DNA of 25,000 bases, from contig KV908512.1 in assembly GCA_002005505.1 (NCBI GenBank), positions 212,733 through 237,732 of the forward strand, given 5' to 3'. The position numbers and the translations under genes were made by a program. Shown piece by piece: positions 16,596 through 25,000 of this stretch. The notes under the pieces are model-generated. The model was not told where the DNA came from, did not search any database, and worked only from the letters and a program-made list of their open reading frames with translations. Every line of letters starts with the position of its first letter. The first letter of the stretch is position 1. This DNA is from Botryococcus braunii (lineage: Eukaryota > Chlorophyta > Trebouxiophyceae).

Positions 16596-17166
16596 TCACC
16601 ATAGCCGGCGTAAATCAGCATGAGCCTGGAATGCATCCGAGATAAAGGAGACAACCGCACGCAAGTCAGCGTGCCACATGAAGTGCCGAAGAGACCTAGA
16701 AGGACCAACAAACAACTGGGGGTATTGGTCCCGCACTGCGGTAAGAGCGGGACAGTGAAAGACAAAGCGGTGTTCACCACCCACAGACGAACCACACATA
16801 TCACAAGGCACTGAAGGCGCGGAAGCCTGTGTCTGCGGCCCATGTCAATGGGAAGGCCATGAGCACCAAGACGAAACCTAAGTAGAGCCGGACCTTGGCA
16901 ACATCAAGAGACAGATAAAGGAGGCGGGAGCGCTGAGCCTTAGTAGGGCGCGCAAACCACCGCACATAAGTACATAGCTGGGGATCAGTAGGGGCTAACC
17001 GAGGAGAGACATGGAGAGAGGCCACAGGGAGGGTATTGGCCTGCCTAATGAGAGATAAAAAGGTAGAATCTCGAAAAATCTTGACAAGATCCCCGCGGGG
17101 ATCCCCTCCAGTGTTGGACAGCCTCTTGAAAACCCGTACGGCTAAACCCCTGTGGGTCCGGAACAC
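16596..17166 (-). pseudogene. C-terminal remnant of a second LINE family
   Basis: On the minus strand three overlapping frames give one degraded C-terminus. The first piece contains [20 protein letters not shown] and continues, after a shift, as [20 protein letters not shown]. After another shift comes [18 protein letters not shown], followed by [14 protein letters not shown] and a stop at 16596-16598. The CX2C...HX4-5C cluster followed by PAL..VR is typical of the zinc-binding C-terminus found after RT in many non-LTR retrotransposons. At least two frame breaks and loss of the whole RT make it a dead fragment. It differs from the first-family C-terminus, so it is a separate lineage. Confidence 0.6.
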
Positions 17167-18060
17167 CGCCTGGGACGTACCCCTACGCCTCTGAAGGGAA
17201 AGTGGGAAAACATACGGGTGACCCGTATGTCGAAGTCAAAGCTGCGTGGGTCGCTAAATTTGCGAAATTTGCGCAAAATTAGGCCGCGATTATCTTGAGG
17301 CCGCTCAGGGTTCCTCGAAGGACTAGCAGTGATTCCGTATGCATCCAAAGCATATTTTTCAGCAATATCAGCACATTTGAACTTTATTGCACCCGACATA
17401 TGCTTGCTTCGTTTCCATCTCCTCATATTGCTTTCGTCGACAATCTTTTCCGGATGGCGCGTCTGCGAACGTAGAAAAATCAACTCCGGATGCCCCAATC
17501 TTTTGCCAATGCACTAATCAGTAAACATGAATGATATATCCTATCGTGGAACTTGTTGCATCAATGTTTCGCCAGCAAATGCGGTGCGCGACATTAACTG
17601 TCAATACTGTCACATGGGTCTCACGTGCCTTGACTTTGGAACCAAAGGGGTTTCGGGCCGAAACTTTCGGCGGAGTCCCTTCTGGACCTTGGGATTCCTC
17701 GACACGGTTTTCATGCTACATCGGGCAAATAAGGCCACAAATCGCCCCAATAGGAACCGCAGAGGCCTACATAATCACGGCATAATCACGGCATTAATGT
17801 CATCAGTCATGTAAAGTCGACCCCTAGAGTTGTCCCGATAGAATAGAATATTTCCCGGGTAAGCCGTAAGACTTCCGCTTAGCCCGTTGGGTATGACCCG
17901 TATTTCGCTACCAGAATCTGATGAATTCTAACGGGTAAGCCGTATCCCCCCTAGGCGACCCGTACGGGACCCCTACTGAAATTCGCCAACCCGTACGGTT
18001 CCCGTACGGGTTGTCGTTCACTGATCCCCTCTGTCCGAATGGTACATATACGGTACATTT
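17167..18060. other. Palindrome-rich non-coding block with CCCGTA(C/T)GGG motifs
   Basis: Contains ACATACGGGT/ACCCGTATGT (17210-17230), the palindrome CCCGTACGGG (17959-17968), an 11-bp-arm hairpin AACCCGTACGG/CCGTACGGGTT (17988-18012) and the 13-bp direct repeat CGGGTAAGCCGTA (17856-17868 and 17932-17944). Open frames on both strands (such as 17142-17498 minus, 118 codons) show no domain I know. It is the same motif family as at 2389-2400, 2758-2769 and 5558-5596. Confidence 0.5.
17988..18012. repeat. Hairpin with 11-bp arms, each arm nearly palindromic
   Basis: AACCCGTACGG (17988-17998) pairs with CCGTACGGGTT (18002-18012) around the loop TTC. Each arm carries the self-complementary CCGTACGG, so alternative foldings exist. 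Confidence 0.7.
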
Positions 18061-18212
18061 GAGAGCGGCGCGGACTTGATGATCGCGGGTTTGAAAATGT
18101 TGACAGCTGATGAAAACACAGATATGGAAAATTATGCGTAAGACACCCTGATAAGCAGATTCATTAATTCAGCTTTCCTGTCTGAAAAGTGTTGTTCAGT
18201 GGTTGTGGTCAA

Positions 18213-18560
18213 ATGACTACGTACGGGCTCTTATGTCTTATGTCGGGGATTGCCTTATTGCGCCTTTCGGCTGGCTTTCCCCAGAGCATCAGCGCAATGT
18301 CAAAGCGAAACCCTTTCTGTATCCCGGAATCTCCTGAATGTGTCAAAATTTCAACTCCTAATGGGGACGCTTGGGTGTCTCCGGTGAAGCCCGCCTTGGC
18401 ACTGCAGGCCGGACAGGCAGTCACGGCGCCGGGATTCGATACAACCACAGCTTGCCCTAACACATACCTTCCGAACTCGGGGATTTCTGTTCAGTTGATC
18501 GAAAATCAGGCAGGCCCTGATCTCTACGACCCAAGGACAGGCAGACATCACGCTCCATGA
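18213..18560 (+). CDS. Possible signal-peptide exon of the CAP-domain gene
   Basis: From the ATG at 18213 the frame begins MTTYGLLCLMSGIALLRLSA, a hydrophobic stretch fitting a secretion signal, then about 90 residues with three Cys and several Pro, ending at a TGA at 18558-18560. It is on the same strand as, and about 350 bp upstream of, the first CAP-like exon (18916), so it is a reasonable first exon of that secreted protein. No clear donor site fixes its 3' end. It could instead be a chance ORF or a separate small secreted protein. Confidence 0.35.
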   Translation: MTTYGLLCLMSGIALLRLSAGFPQSISAMSKRNPFCIPESPECVKISTPNGDAWVSPVKPALALQAGQAVTAPGFDTTTACPNTYLPNSGISVQLIENQAGPDLYDPRTGRHHAP

Positions 18561-18915
18561 AGCGGTGCACACTGTAATTTCCGTTGACTGTAGTGCCGTG
18601 TAATGGAAGCTAAAGCGTTTTAACCTTTCAATTAGTCTAATTTCGCTGATATGCGATAAGTATGTGGACTCGCCTTTGGTGGAGGCTATGCTGTAGCTTC
18701 TCCTCCATTTTTCCCCGTGAAGTATTTCCCTGTGCCCTACAAAAGTAAAAGCAAATCTACTGACGCGATATTCGTGGCATGGTGATTCAAATTCGACAGG
18801 AATCAAGTGAGGGCGGGTGGTCTGTTCTGTTATCGCTAGATTTTGAGTAGCTGAACTGGAGATGTATTTTGAGAGCAAACTTAAACGCCACTGACAAACT
18901 TCGTTCAATGTGCAG

Positions 18916-19101
18916 CTTGAAATTTGTATGAACGATTTCCGTACCAATCCTCAGAAGTACAGAACGGCAGTTTCGAGTACATGCAATTGGGACACAGCCA
19001 TGATACCAATATTGCCAGATGGCAATCGTCTCCCACTAATCGGCAGTGGCACAGTCGTAGCTGATCAGCTTGATGTGTATGCCCCTATCTCATCAAACTT
19101 T
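18916..19101 (+). CDS. CAP-domain gene, N-terminal helix exon (3' limit uncertain)
   Basis: After a CAG acceptor at 18913-18915 the frame reads LEICMNDFRTNPQKYRTA, which fits the first helix of CAP/SCP domains (usually LxxxNxxRxxPxxxx). The frame stays open to a stop at 19102, but the part after about 18970 matches nothing I know, so a donor probably lies inside. The exon that should carry the following segment (PLxWxxxLxxAA) was not found between here and 19919. Confidence 0.5.
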
Positions 19102-19104
19102 TAA

Positions 19105-19919
19105 GCCATGCAACAATCTTGAAAGCTCCGACTTCTGTGTCATACCATGCAGAGGTGCCGTCGTATCCCAACGTGTATAACATTCATTACCGCCCCCCAC
19201 CCCCACACCCCAAGCACCCCCTGAACCAGCAGCGAGTTTTTAGAACATGACTGGGGTGTATGGCAGAACATCAAGACGCATTGTGTGTTTGTGAGTGACC
19301 CGTGTATGTTTGTAAGCACATGTTGGCGACATGAAGAAGAGGCGAAGTTGGCTCTAGAATGTATCAGCTCAGATCTCTGTGCTGTGGTCCTCAGGGTGTA
19401 GTTTCTGGCCCTCTCCGTCAGGAAAAGAAGAACGTCGATTTAAGCTTGCTGCTTTAAGCTAAATGCCATTACTAACCAATGCAGGAGTGGGAGTTGTCAG
19501 ACATATGATCAATTCCTTATACCTTCGTGGTCGTTTCCTGTAGTGTTGTATTGCACCCCTGTGTGGACTGCAGCATGCTTCCTCATGCCCTCATGGTCCA
19601 GATCTCTAGGGCATTTCACGTGAATGCAGTTAGCATAGAAATCTTTTTGCAGAAGTGCAACAATCTTTGCAGGGAAACCTTTAGTTTCTAATGCCCGTGC
19701 GATTTGTGTGATGTGGTGAGAGGATGAACTGGGCCTTTGACACATGGTAGATGCAAAGCAAGATCGGCATATTCATGATATATTGAGTACAACCATGCCG
19801 CAAACACAGACAACACAGATGTGGCTATACAGGAAGCATTGCAAGGCTGACTGAAAAATATAACTTGACCATCTGTTGAGCTACTGATCACTGAGCTTGG
19901 GGATGTGGGGTGCATGAAG
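19105..19919 (+). other. Presumed intron of the CAP-domain gene
   Basis: No other gene recognised. It contains a C-rich patch (19192-19220) and short frames on the minus strand without motifs. An undetected small exon completing the first part of the CAP domain could lie here. Confidence 0.35.
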
Positions 19920-20065
19920 GGCTGCGAGGAGGCATTCTATTGACATGGCCACACGCAACTTTTTTGATCATGTCAACCCCGATGGTCAGGATCCCGGGGC
20001 CCGCATGAGAGCGGCTGGCTGGAACCCAGGAAATCAAGGTTATACTTGGGGAGAGAACATTGCAG
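19920..20065 (+). CDS. CAP/SCP domain gene, core exon
   Basis: Reads AARRHSIDMATRNFFDHVNP, then DGQDPGARMRAAGW and YTWGENIA, ending at GCAG followed by a GTGTGC donor. This is the hallmark of the CAP superfamily (SCP/TAPS, PR-1-like): the HSxDMAxxxFFDH helix, the DG....R...AGW segment and GENIA. These proteins are secreted; roles include wall or membrane lipid/sterol binding and defence, and the role here is unknown. The exon start is inferred from an AG at 19918-19919, since an in-frame stop lies at 19915. It ends in phase 1. His in HSID and Glu in GENI, family cavity residues, are present. Confidence 0.8.
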
Positions 20066-20384
20066 GTGTGCATCCCTCGAGAATCACCATCTTGTTTTTC
20101 TGAGCAATCACAGTCACCAAGTTCTCTGCAAGTTTCTCCCAGCTTTTCCTTTGCTTCTGCTTCTTGGGGCTGAATCCAAGGCACCTCCCTCCTCTTGCTC
20201 AGGTTCTCACAAAGCAGTGGGGTTCCTGCCTTTCCCTCTCGCATTACTGTTACGATGCGTGATAGTGCGCCATGACGTGAGTTTAAAGTCATCATTAGCC
20301 ATTGCAATACATATCAAGTCATATTAGGTTCACCGGCTTTTACCTCTCAAAACTCCCAAACCTTGACAATCACATTTGTGGAGT

Positions 20385-20385
<1 letters not shown>

Positions 20386-20427
<42 letters not shown>
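20386..20427. repeat. T42 homopolymer
   Basis: An uninterrupted run of 42 T on the plus strand. It may be a poly(A) relic of a minus-strand retroposed RNA, although no adjoining gene copy is recognised, or simply slippage. Confidence 0.95.
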
Positions 20428-20882
20428 CCAATTTCATGAAATATCCTTGTTAGTAGGTTCCAATCTTCCATGGTCCTTGCTCCTCCCATGTTTCATGGTT
20501 TCTGGCTGGCTGGATTGCTTGGGGCACGTTGGCATAGAAGAAATAGTGGCTGCTAACAATGGGGCAACAATTACTGAGCGGTACCTCAGAATTTTGACAT
20601 TACTGAAGTGCAGTTCTTGTGGTCGCACTGTTGCTGCATTACAGATGCTTGTAGAGGTTAACACATAGGCCTGCATTGTATCTGGGGGTAGATAATCTAG
20701 TAATTGTTGACACTCTATGCATGGGCAAAGGACAGACGAAGAACGGTTCAGAGTTCTGGATAATTACTTGCCGGTGCCTGTATACTCCCTGCCCTTGAAA
20801 ATGCCCACATCAGGCTGCTGATTGCATGCGCATTGAGTAGTGAAAACAAGGAAGAGAGAGTGATGACAGGCAAGGGGGGGGG

Positions 20883-21052
<170 letters not shown>

Positions 21053-21110
21053 GAGAGGGGGAGGGGGGGAGAGTGGGTTAGAGAGATGGGGCGTGCATAT
21101 GCGCGCGGGC

Positions 21111-21111
<1 letters not shown>

Positions 21112-21184
<73 letters not shown>
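21112..21184. repeat. (GT)36 microsatellite
   Basis: About 73 bp of pure GT on the plus strand, followed by degenerate GT/GC repeats to about 21230. Alternating purine-pyrimidine sequence of this length can adopt Z-DNA. Confidence 0.97.
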
Positions 21185-21185
<1 letters not shown>

Positions 21186-22214
21186 TGTGAGAGTGTGTGT
21201 GTGTGCGTGCGTGCGTGCACGTGCGGCTGCCTGCGCTTATGAACATTCACTGATTGAGTGCATGACCAGCTATGGTAGGACAATGCGCTTGTGGCGCCGC
21301 TTAAAAATAATCTAAACATTACATTTGATCCACTGCCTGAGTCTGCACGGGGGGGCCATGCAGCCGGCTACCCAAGTATCCTTAGCGTCATGGTGGGCTG
21401 GTTCTGGTAAGTGCCTCCTCACGCAATGCTCTAACATTGAATCCTAGTTGTGGAAGGATTGACGGATGCAATGGCAATCATGGACACAAGAATACAATTT
21501 CCCCTCCATTTTGGCTTGAGCTGATGATATTTCCTTCCTACTGGGCGCACCTTGTCCCCTTGAACACAGATGCAGTAAAATTTCAGCTTGTCTACACCCT
21601 GAGTGACCCAGCTCTCCGATGCCCATGGGCCTAAGGTGTCCATTTATTGCTCATTGCAGCAAGCCAGATATTGGATTGCACTTTCCCCAACTTGGCTCAC
21701 GTTGAAATTACGGGATATTTGCAAAGCTTTGGAACTCTCAACAACTCTTAAAGCCACACCACTCGCTCTTTCGGTTCAAATTTATAGACATTGTTTCCTG
21801 TGCAGTATGTTCAGCCTTGCGTAATTTGCGCCGAGTTTGGACCTGTTTGGGACAACAGCTAAGACGAAGTAGTACAGGGAGGCGCTTTGGACAACTATCT
21901 TTGCACACCTTTCAAGCCACATGCTTCTTATATGTTACACATGCTTCTTTAAATGCTTCTTCTTGCGAAGTATGTCTTCACGTGGTTATGTGAATAGACA
22001 AGATCCAATCCTAAGGTGTCTTTGGCAGTCAAACGTGGAGGAACAGTGGAATTTTTTGTTGTATTTCAGGGAGCCAGAACTGAGAGGGTAACTGGGGTGT
22101 CGTGTCTCGGACAGCTCCCCTGGCCATCTCAAGGACTTCATGGTGCGATCATTCCCATTTTGACATTTGGACAGTATATTAGCATTTCAACATTTTCACA
22201 GCACCCTGGCACTT

Positions 22215-22267
22215 TGACATTTTATTTTTCAAGAGTGAAGATGACATTTTATTTTTCAAGAGTGAAG
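22215..22267. repeat. Tandem pair, 27-bp period
   Basis: A 26-bp unit starting TGACATTTTATTTTTCAAG occurs at 22215-22240 and again at 22242-22267, apparently without mismatch. Confidence 0.9.
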
Positions 22268-22352
22268 CCTATCCTAACCGCAAACCATAAATGTTGCATG
22301 CGGGTACGCGGTATCTAGGGGCCAGAGACAAAAAGGGGGGTATTGAAAAATT

Positions 22353-22520
<168 letters not shown>

Positions 22521-22595
22521 ATTTCTACTGATAGTACACTCATTTTGGGGACCAAGTCGGCTGCAGTGCAGTAGCCCCATCTCCACCTTGCAAAG

Positions 22596-22638
22596 TGACA
22601 ACAAACCCGGAGACTGTCAATCAACCATCAACAAGCTT
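22596..22638 (+). CDS. CAP-domain gene, short exon with the PGDC segment
   Basis: After a pyrimidine-containing acceptor (CCTTGCAAAG) the frame reads (S)DNKPGDCQSTINKL, then a GTGCCT donor at 22639. It aligns with the CAP segment usually written SPGHCxNIMN. The conserved His is Asp here, so a cavity residue may be lost or the exact alignment may differ. It ends in phase 0, which fits the next exon (23534). It is short, so the call depends on the neighbouring exons. Confidence 0.55.
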
Positions 22639-23533
22639 GTGCCTGATGGTTTGGTACAAGTTACTAACACGAGTTGCAGCCAGGCATTTGCAGCCAAGCA
22701 TATAATCACATGTGAATCCAGTCACCCAGTCATGCGAGTGGCCACATGTAGAACTGAGCTGCAGTCATTCCATTCAAATTGATGTTCATAATCCTAGCGG
22801 CATATTACAGCCTGACCACCCCATCACGGGGTCCACCTCATGCTGAAACTCACTGACAAAGCTTTGTGTGGGGGAATGGCACTTGTATTACCTGTTCGAA
22901 ACATTCCCTCGTTTCGTGGGGTAACGGTAGTTTTGTGGGGTTAGGTAATTGCTTTGTGGGGTAGTGGCAGGTATGTGGGGCAATGGCAATTGTTTTGTGG
23001 GTATGCTGAGTCCCAGGCATTGCCATTTCTCAGCAGCTTTTGATTGCAGGCAGATCATGCAATTGACTTCAAAATGACACCTCATCCAAAATTTACATAG
23101 ACATGACTTGGTAGTGTCTTGCAAAGCATTGCCTCCACTCTTTAACAGACAGTATTGGCTCCCCTTGGTGGGGGGAGGAGGGTGTTGTGGAGCGGAGGTG
23201 ACAGTCTGTGAAATTCCGAGGGTATCTTTTGGATGTTCACGTGGTTGAGTATGCATGGTTGCCCGGGCAAAATAACCGTAATGCCGACATTCCAATATTT
23301 GTAGAAAAAGTGGCATTTACTTGGAGGCATAGTGTATCCTGATGATGGGTGCGCATCCTACCCCAAGAGTACGCTCGTCTTCTCCATTGGTGTTTGCAGA
23401 ATGAGCCTGTGTTCATTCTGGTTGCAAAATCATTTCTCCGTTTGTGCTCGCACTGGATAGCCCAATGCATGCCGTTCAGTTTAAAGCCCGCACTGAAGAC
23501 CACTAAAACTGAGTACTGATGAGGAGATTGCAG
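22639..23533 (+). other. Presumed intron with a degenerate GTGGGG minisatellite
   Basis: No gene recognised. It holds the degenerate repeat at 22911-22999 and otherwise unique sequence. Minus-strand frames (22888-23316, 142 codons) have no recognised domain. Confidence 0.4.
22911..22999. repeat. Degenerate minisatellite, 18-23-bp units
   Basis: Five units built on TTTGTGGGGTA: TTTCGTGGGGTAACGG, TTTTGTGGGGTTAGG, CTTTGTGGGGTAGTGG, GTATGTGGGGCAATGG and TTTTGTGGGTATG. Unit length varies. Confidence 0.75.
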
Positions 23534-23608
23534 AACTGCGCATTTGACACAGTCGGCTCAGGTTACGCCTACTCTGCAAGCAGCACATACAAATCGTACT
23601 ATACGCAA
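23534..23608 (+). CDS. CAP-domain gene, exon with the domain's C-terminal strand
   Basis: Exactly 25 codons between a GATTGCAG acceptor and a perfect GTAAGT donor. The piece begins NCAFDTVGSGYAYSASS and ends YKSYYTQ, matching the last strand of CAP/SCP domains (FxxVGxGYAYxxxxxYYWTQ). Being phase 0 at both ends, it follows 22638 in frame. It is among the clearest exons of the gene. Confidence 0.78.
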
Positions 23609-23872
23609 GTAAGTCCCGGACACTGTACCCCGCTTACATCTGCATTATGCTACCCCATAATTTGTCTTGCGTTCCCTCCTGCATCCTTCCCTGTTGTTCC
23701 CCTGCCTTCCATCTTCCCTCCCTACCCCACGCACCGTGCACCCATCATCACGGTACCTTCTAAGTGTCACAAGATTCGAGACCTTCTGCACACATGTGCG
23801 CGCGAGCATGTGGGTGTGCATGTGTGTTCGTGTGTGGTGTGTGTGTGTGTGGTGTGTGTGTGTGTGTGGTGT

Positions 23873-23897
23873 GGGGGGGGGGGGGGGGGGGGGGGGG
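23873..23897. repeat. G25 homopolymer
   Basis: Run of 25 G on the plus strand, able to form G-quadruplexes in DNA or in the transcript. Confidence 0.9.
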
Positions 23898-23944
23898 TGC
23901 GGGGGTGTGATACTGTGAGCTGCGTGTGTGCTCTCACTGCGAAT

Positions 23945-24008
23945 TGAGGGAGGGAGGGAGGGGGGAGGGGGAGGGGGGAGGGGGGGGGGGAGTGGGGGGG
24001 GGGGGGGG

Positions 24009-24046
<38 letters not shown>

Positions 24047-24074
24047 GGGGAGAGAGGAGAGAGAGAGAGGAGAG

Positions 24075-24106
<32 letters not shown>

Positions 24107-24116
24107 GAGAGAGGAG

Positions 24117-24185
<69 letters not shown>

Positions 24186-24222
24186 GAGAGAGGAGAGGGG
24201 AGGGGGGGGGGGGGGGGGGGGC
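23945..24222. repeat. G-run and (AG)n purine block, about 280 bp
   Basis: Purine-only on the plus strand except for one T (AGTGGG near 23993): GGGA repeats, a G34 run (24012-24045), GA repeats with GGAGAG interruptions, and a final G-run. Strong quadruplex and triplex potential. Run lengths in assemblies are often unreliable at such sites. Confidence 0.92.
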
Positions 24223-24369
24223 ATACGCGGACTTATTGCCGAGCATGACTTTCTCTAATGATTGAGAATGTCTGATCGGCTGAGTTGGGCTGATCTTTCA
24301 ACTTACCGATACTTAAGATCTAAAGAAGGCTACACAGGCTCGTTAAATTCCACCCCTGTTGTATCGCAG

Positions 24370-24563
24370 ACTTCAGCTGCATTGGCACGTGCAATACATG
24401 TGTGAAAGGTGGACCGTCTCCATCTCCATCTCCCCCACCTCCATCTCCCCCACCTGTAACTGACCTACGCTCTCCACCGCCGCCCCCCGCCACTTGCTTC
24501 CCTCCCCAAATTGTCCCAGCGGGCACAGGTGCTCCACGTAGCAATTCCATGTTCTGCCACCAA
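24370..24563 (+). CDS. CAP-domain gene, C-terminal proline-rich exon (partial)
   Basis: After the CAG acceptor at 24367-24369 the frame reads FSCIGTCNTCVKGG, then the proline-rich run PSPSPSPPPPSPPP and PATCFPPQIVPAGTG. A donor-like CAA|GTGAAG is at 24564. The (D)F at its start completes the YYTQDF ending usual for CAP domains, and Ser-Pro-rich tails are common in secreted wall proteins of algae and plants. Problem: the canonical donor at 23608 is phase 0, whereas this frame needs one extra base (the G of GAC). An unseen tiny exon, a base error or a non-standard junction is required. The gene probably continues beyond here. Confidence 0.55.
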
Positions 24564-24671
24564 GTGAAGCAGCTGATCTTGTGCATTTTGATGCATTGGA
24601 AATGGATTGGGTAGACTCGCACACAGAGAGAAGCCACAATGTGCTTGTTCACGAAGAAAAGACAGTAAGAG

Positions 24672-24758
24672 GGGGGTGGTGGAGAGGGGGAGGGGGAGGA
24701 AGGGGGGAGGGGAGGGGGGAGGGAGGGAGGGAGGGAGGGAGGGAGCGAGCGAGCGAGC
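24672..24758. repeat. (GGGA)n/(GCGA)n purine-rich tract
   Basis: G-rich sequence becoming regular GGGA repeats (24717-24745) and then GCGA repeats (24745-24758). No coding role. Confidence 0.9.
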
Positions 24759-25000
24759 AGTTCGAAGACAGGGGGGTCTTCATTTGTGATCGACAGAAAC
24801 AGTTGTTTGCGTCTGGCTGTTTGGGATTCAGAGACCCCAGTGCGTACATTGAGGGGTAAATATGAGAGGAGAAACAAGGTCCGTAACGGCCACAGAGGCG
24901 ATCAGAAAACACCCACCAGGTCACCACTGACAGCATGGCCTTGGTGCCTAGTTGAGAGCACGACATGGACTAGAAGAGTCGAGGCAGGTTGCTCATGCAG
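24759..25000. other. Window end, nothing recognised
   Basis: Unique sequence with short frames and no motif. It could be the next intron of the CAP gene. Confidence 0.4.

Larger units (their letters stand above)
23609..24369 (+). other. Presumed intron with extreme G-rich and purine tracts
   Basis: Begins GTAAGT and ends TATCGCAG. It contains (GT)n mixed repeats (23820-23870), G25 (23873-23897), G-rich clusters to 24045 including G34, (AG)n to about 24197 and another G-run near 24198-24221. No coding content; the Glu-Arg and Ser-Leu frames are repeat artefacts. Confidence 0.6.

Noticed and set aside
17142..17498. 118-codon minus-strand ORF as a transposase piece
   Set aside because: No DDE, zinc-finger or other recognised motif; it crosses the palindrome at 17210-17230 and overlaps the LINE remnant.
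21445..21490. Possible missing CAP helix exon (VEGLTDAMAIMD) after a CCTAG acceptor
   Set aside because: Resembles the VxxAMxxxM helix, but no GT donor occurs before the in-frame stop.
22911..22999. CRISPR-like array
   Set aside because: Units are short and degenerate with no fixed spacers, and the context is eukaryotic.

Overview
Eukaryotic nuclear DNA, very probably from an intron-bearing alga or other protist; a green-lineage alga is my guess, not something the sequence proves. The reasons are GT-AG-split exons, abundant microsatellites, a Ty3/gypsy element, a LINE with an apparent C-terminal endonuclease-like domain, and a secreted CAP-domain gene with a proline-rich tail. I found no rRNA, tRNA, CRISPR array or bacterial operon.

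Layout. 1-2081: no gene recognised; small palindromes only. 2082-2798: two nearly identical ~348-bp direct repeats with a 369-bp period. 2799-18060: a nested transposon cluster. It holds (a) an old minus-strand, 5'-truncated LINE (3045-5372; flanked by a 9-bp duplication) that was itself hit by a 367-bp solo LTR (3313-3679; perfect 5-bp duplication, TG...CA ends); (b) two plus-strand copies of the same LINE family in tandem (5746-14100 and 14111-16403), with the same 10-bp word ATGAAGAAGT before, between and after them; (c) a 6184-bp Ty3/gypsy element (6574-12757) inside the first of these copies, with two identical 451-bp LTRs and a 5-bp duplication, but with integrase cut short by a stop codon and lacking most of its catalytic core; (d) the C-terminal remnant of a second LINE family on the minus strand (16596-17166). 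The DNA around these insertions carries several palindromes built on CCCGTA(C/T)GGG.

18189-25000: host DNA. Exon-sized pieces on the plus strand spell out a CAP/SCP (PR-1-like) extracellular protein: a possible signal-peptide exon (18213), an N-terminal helix exon (18916), the core exon (19920-20065), two short exons (22596-22638 and 23534-23608) and a proline-rich exon (24370 onward). The introns are full of simple repeats: T42, long (AG)n, (GT)n, G-runs of 25 and 34, and (GGGA)n.

Relative ages. The minus-strand LINE and second-family LINE are old (frameshifted). The two plus-strand LINE copies are young (few differences, open frames). The gypsy element is the youngest datable insertion (LTRs identical by eye). 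It lacks an intact integrase, so it was probably moved by integrase supplied from a related element.
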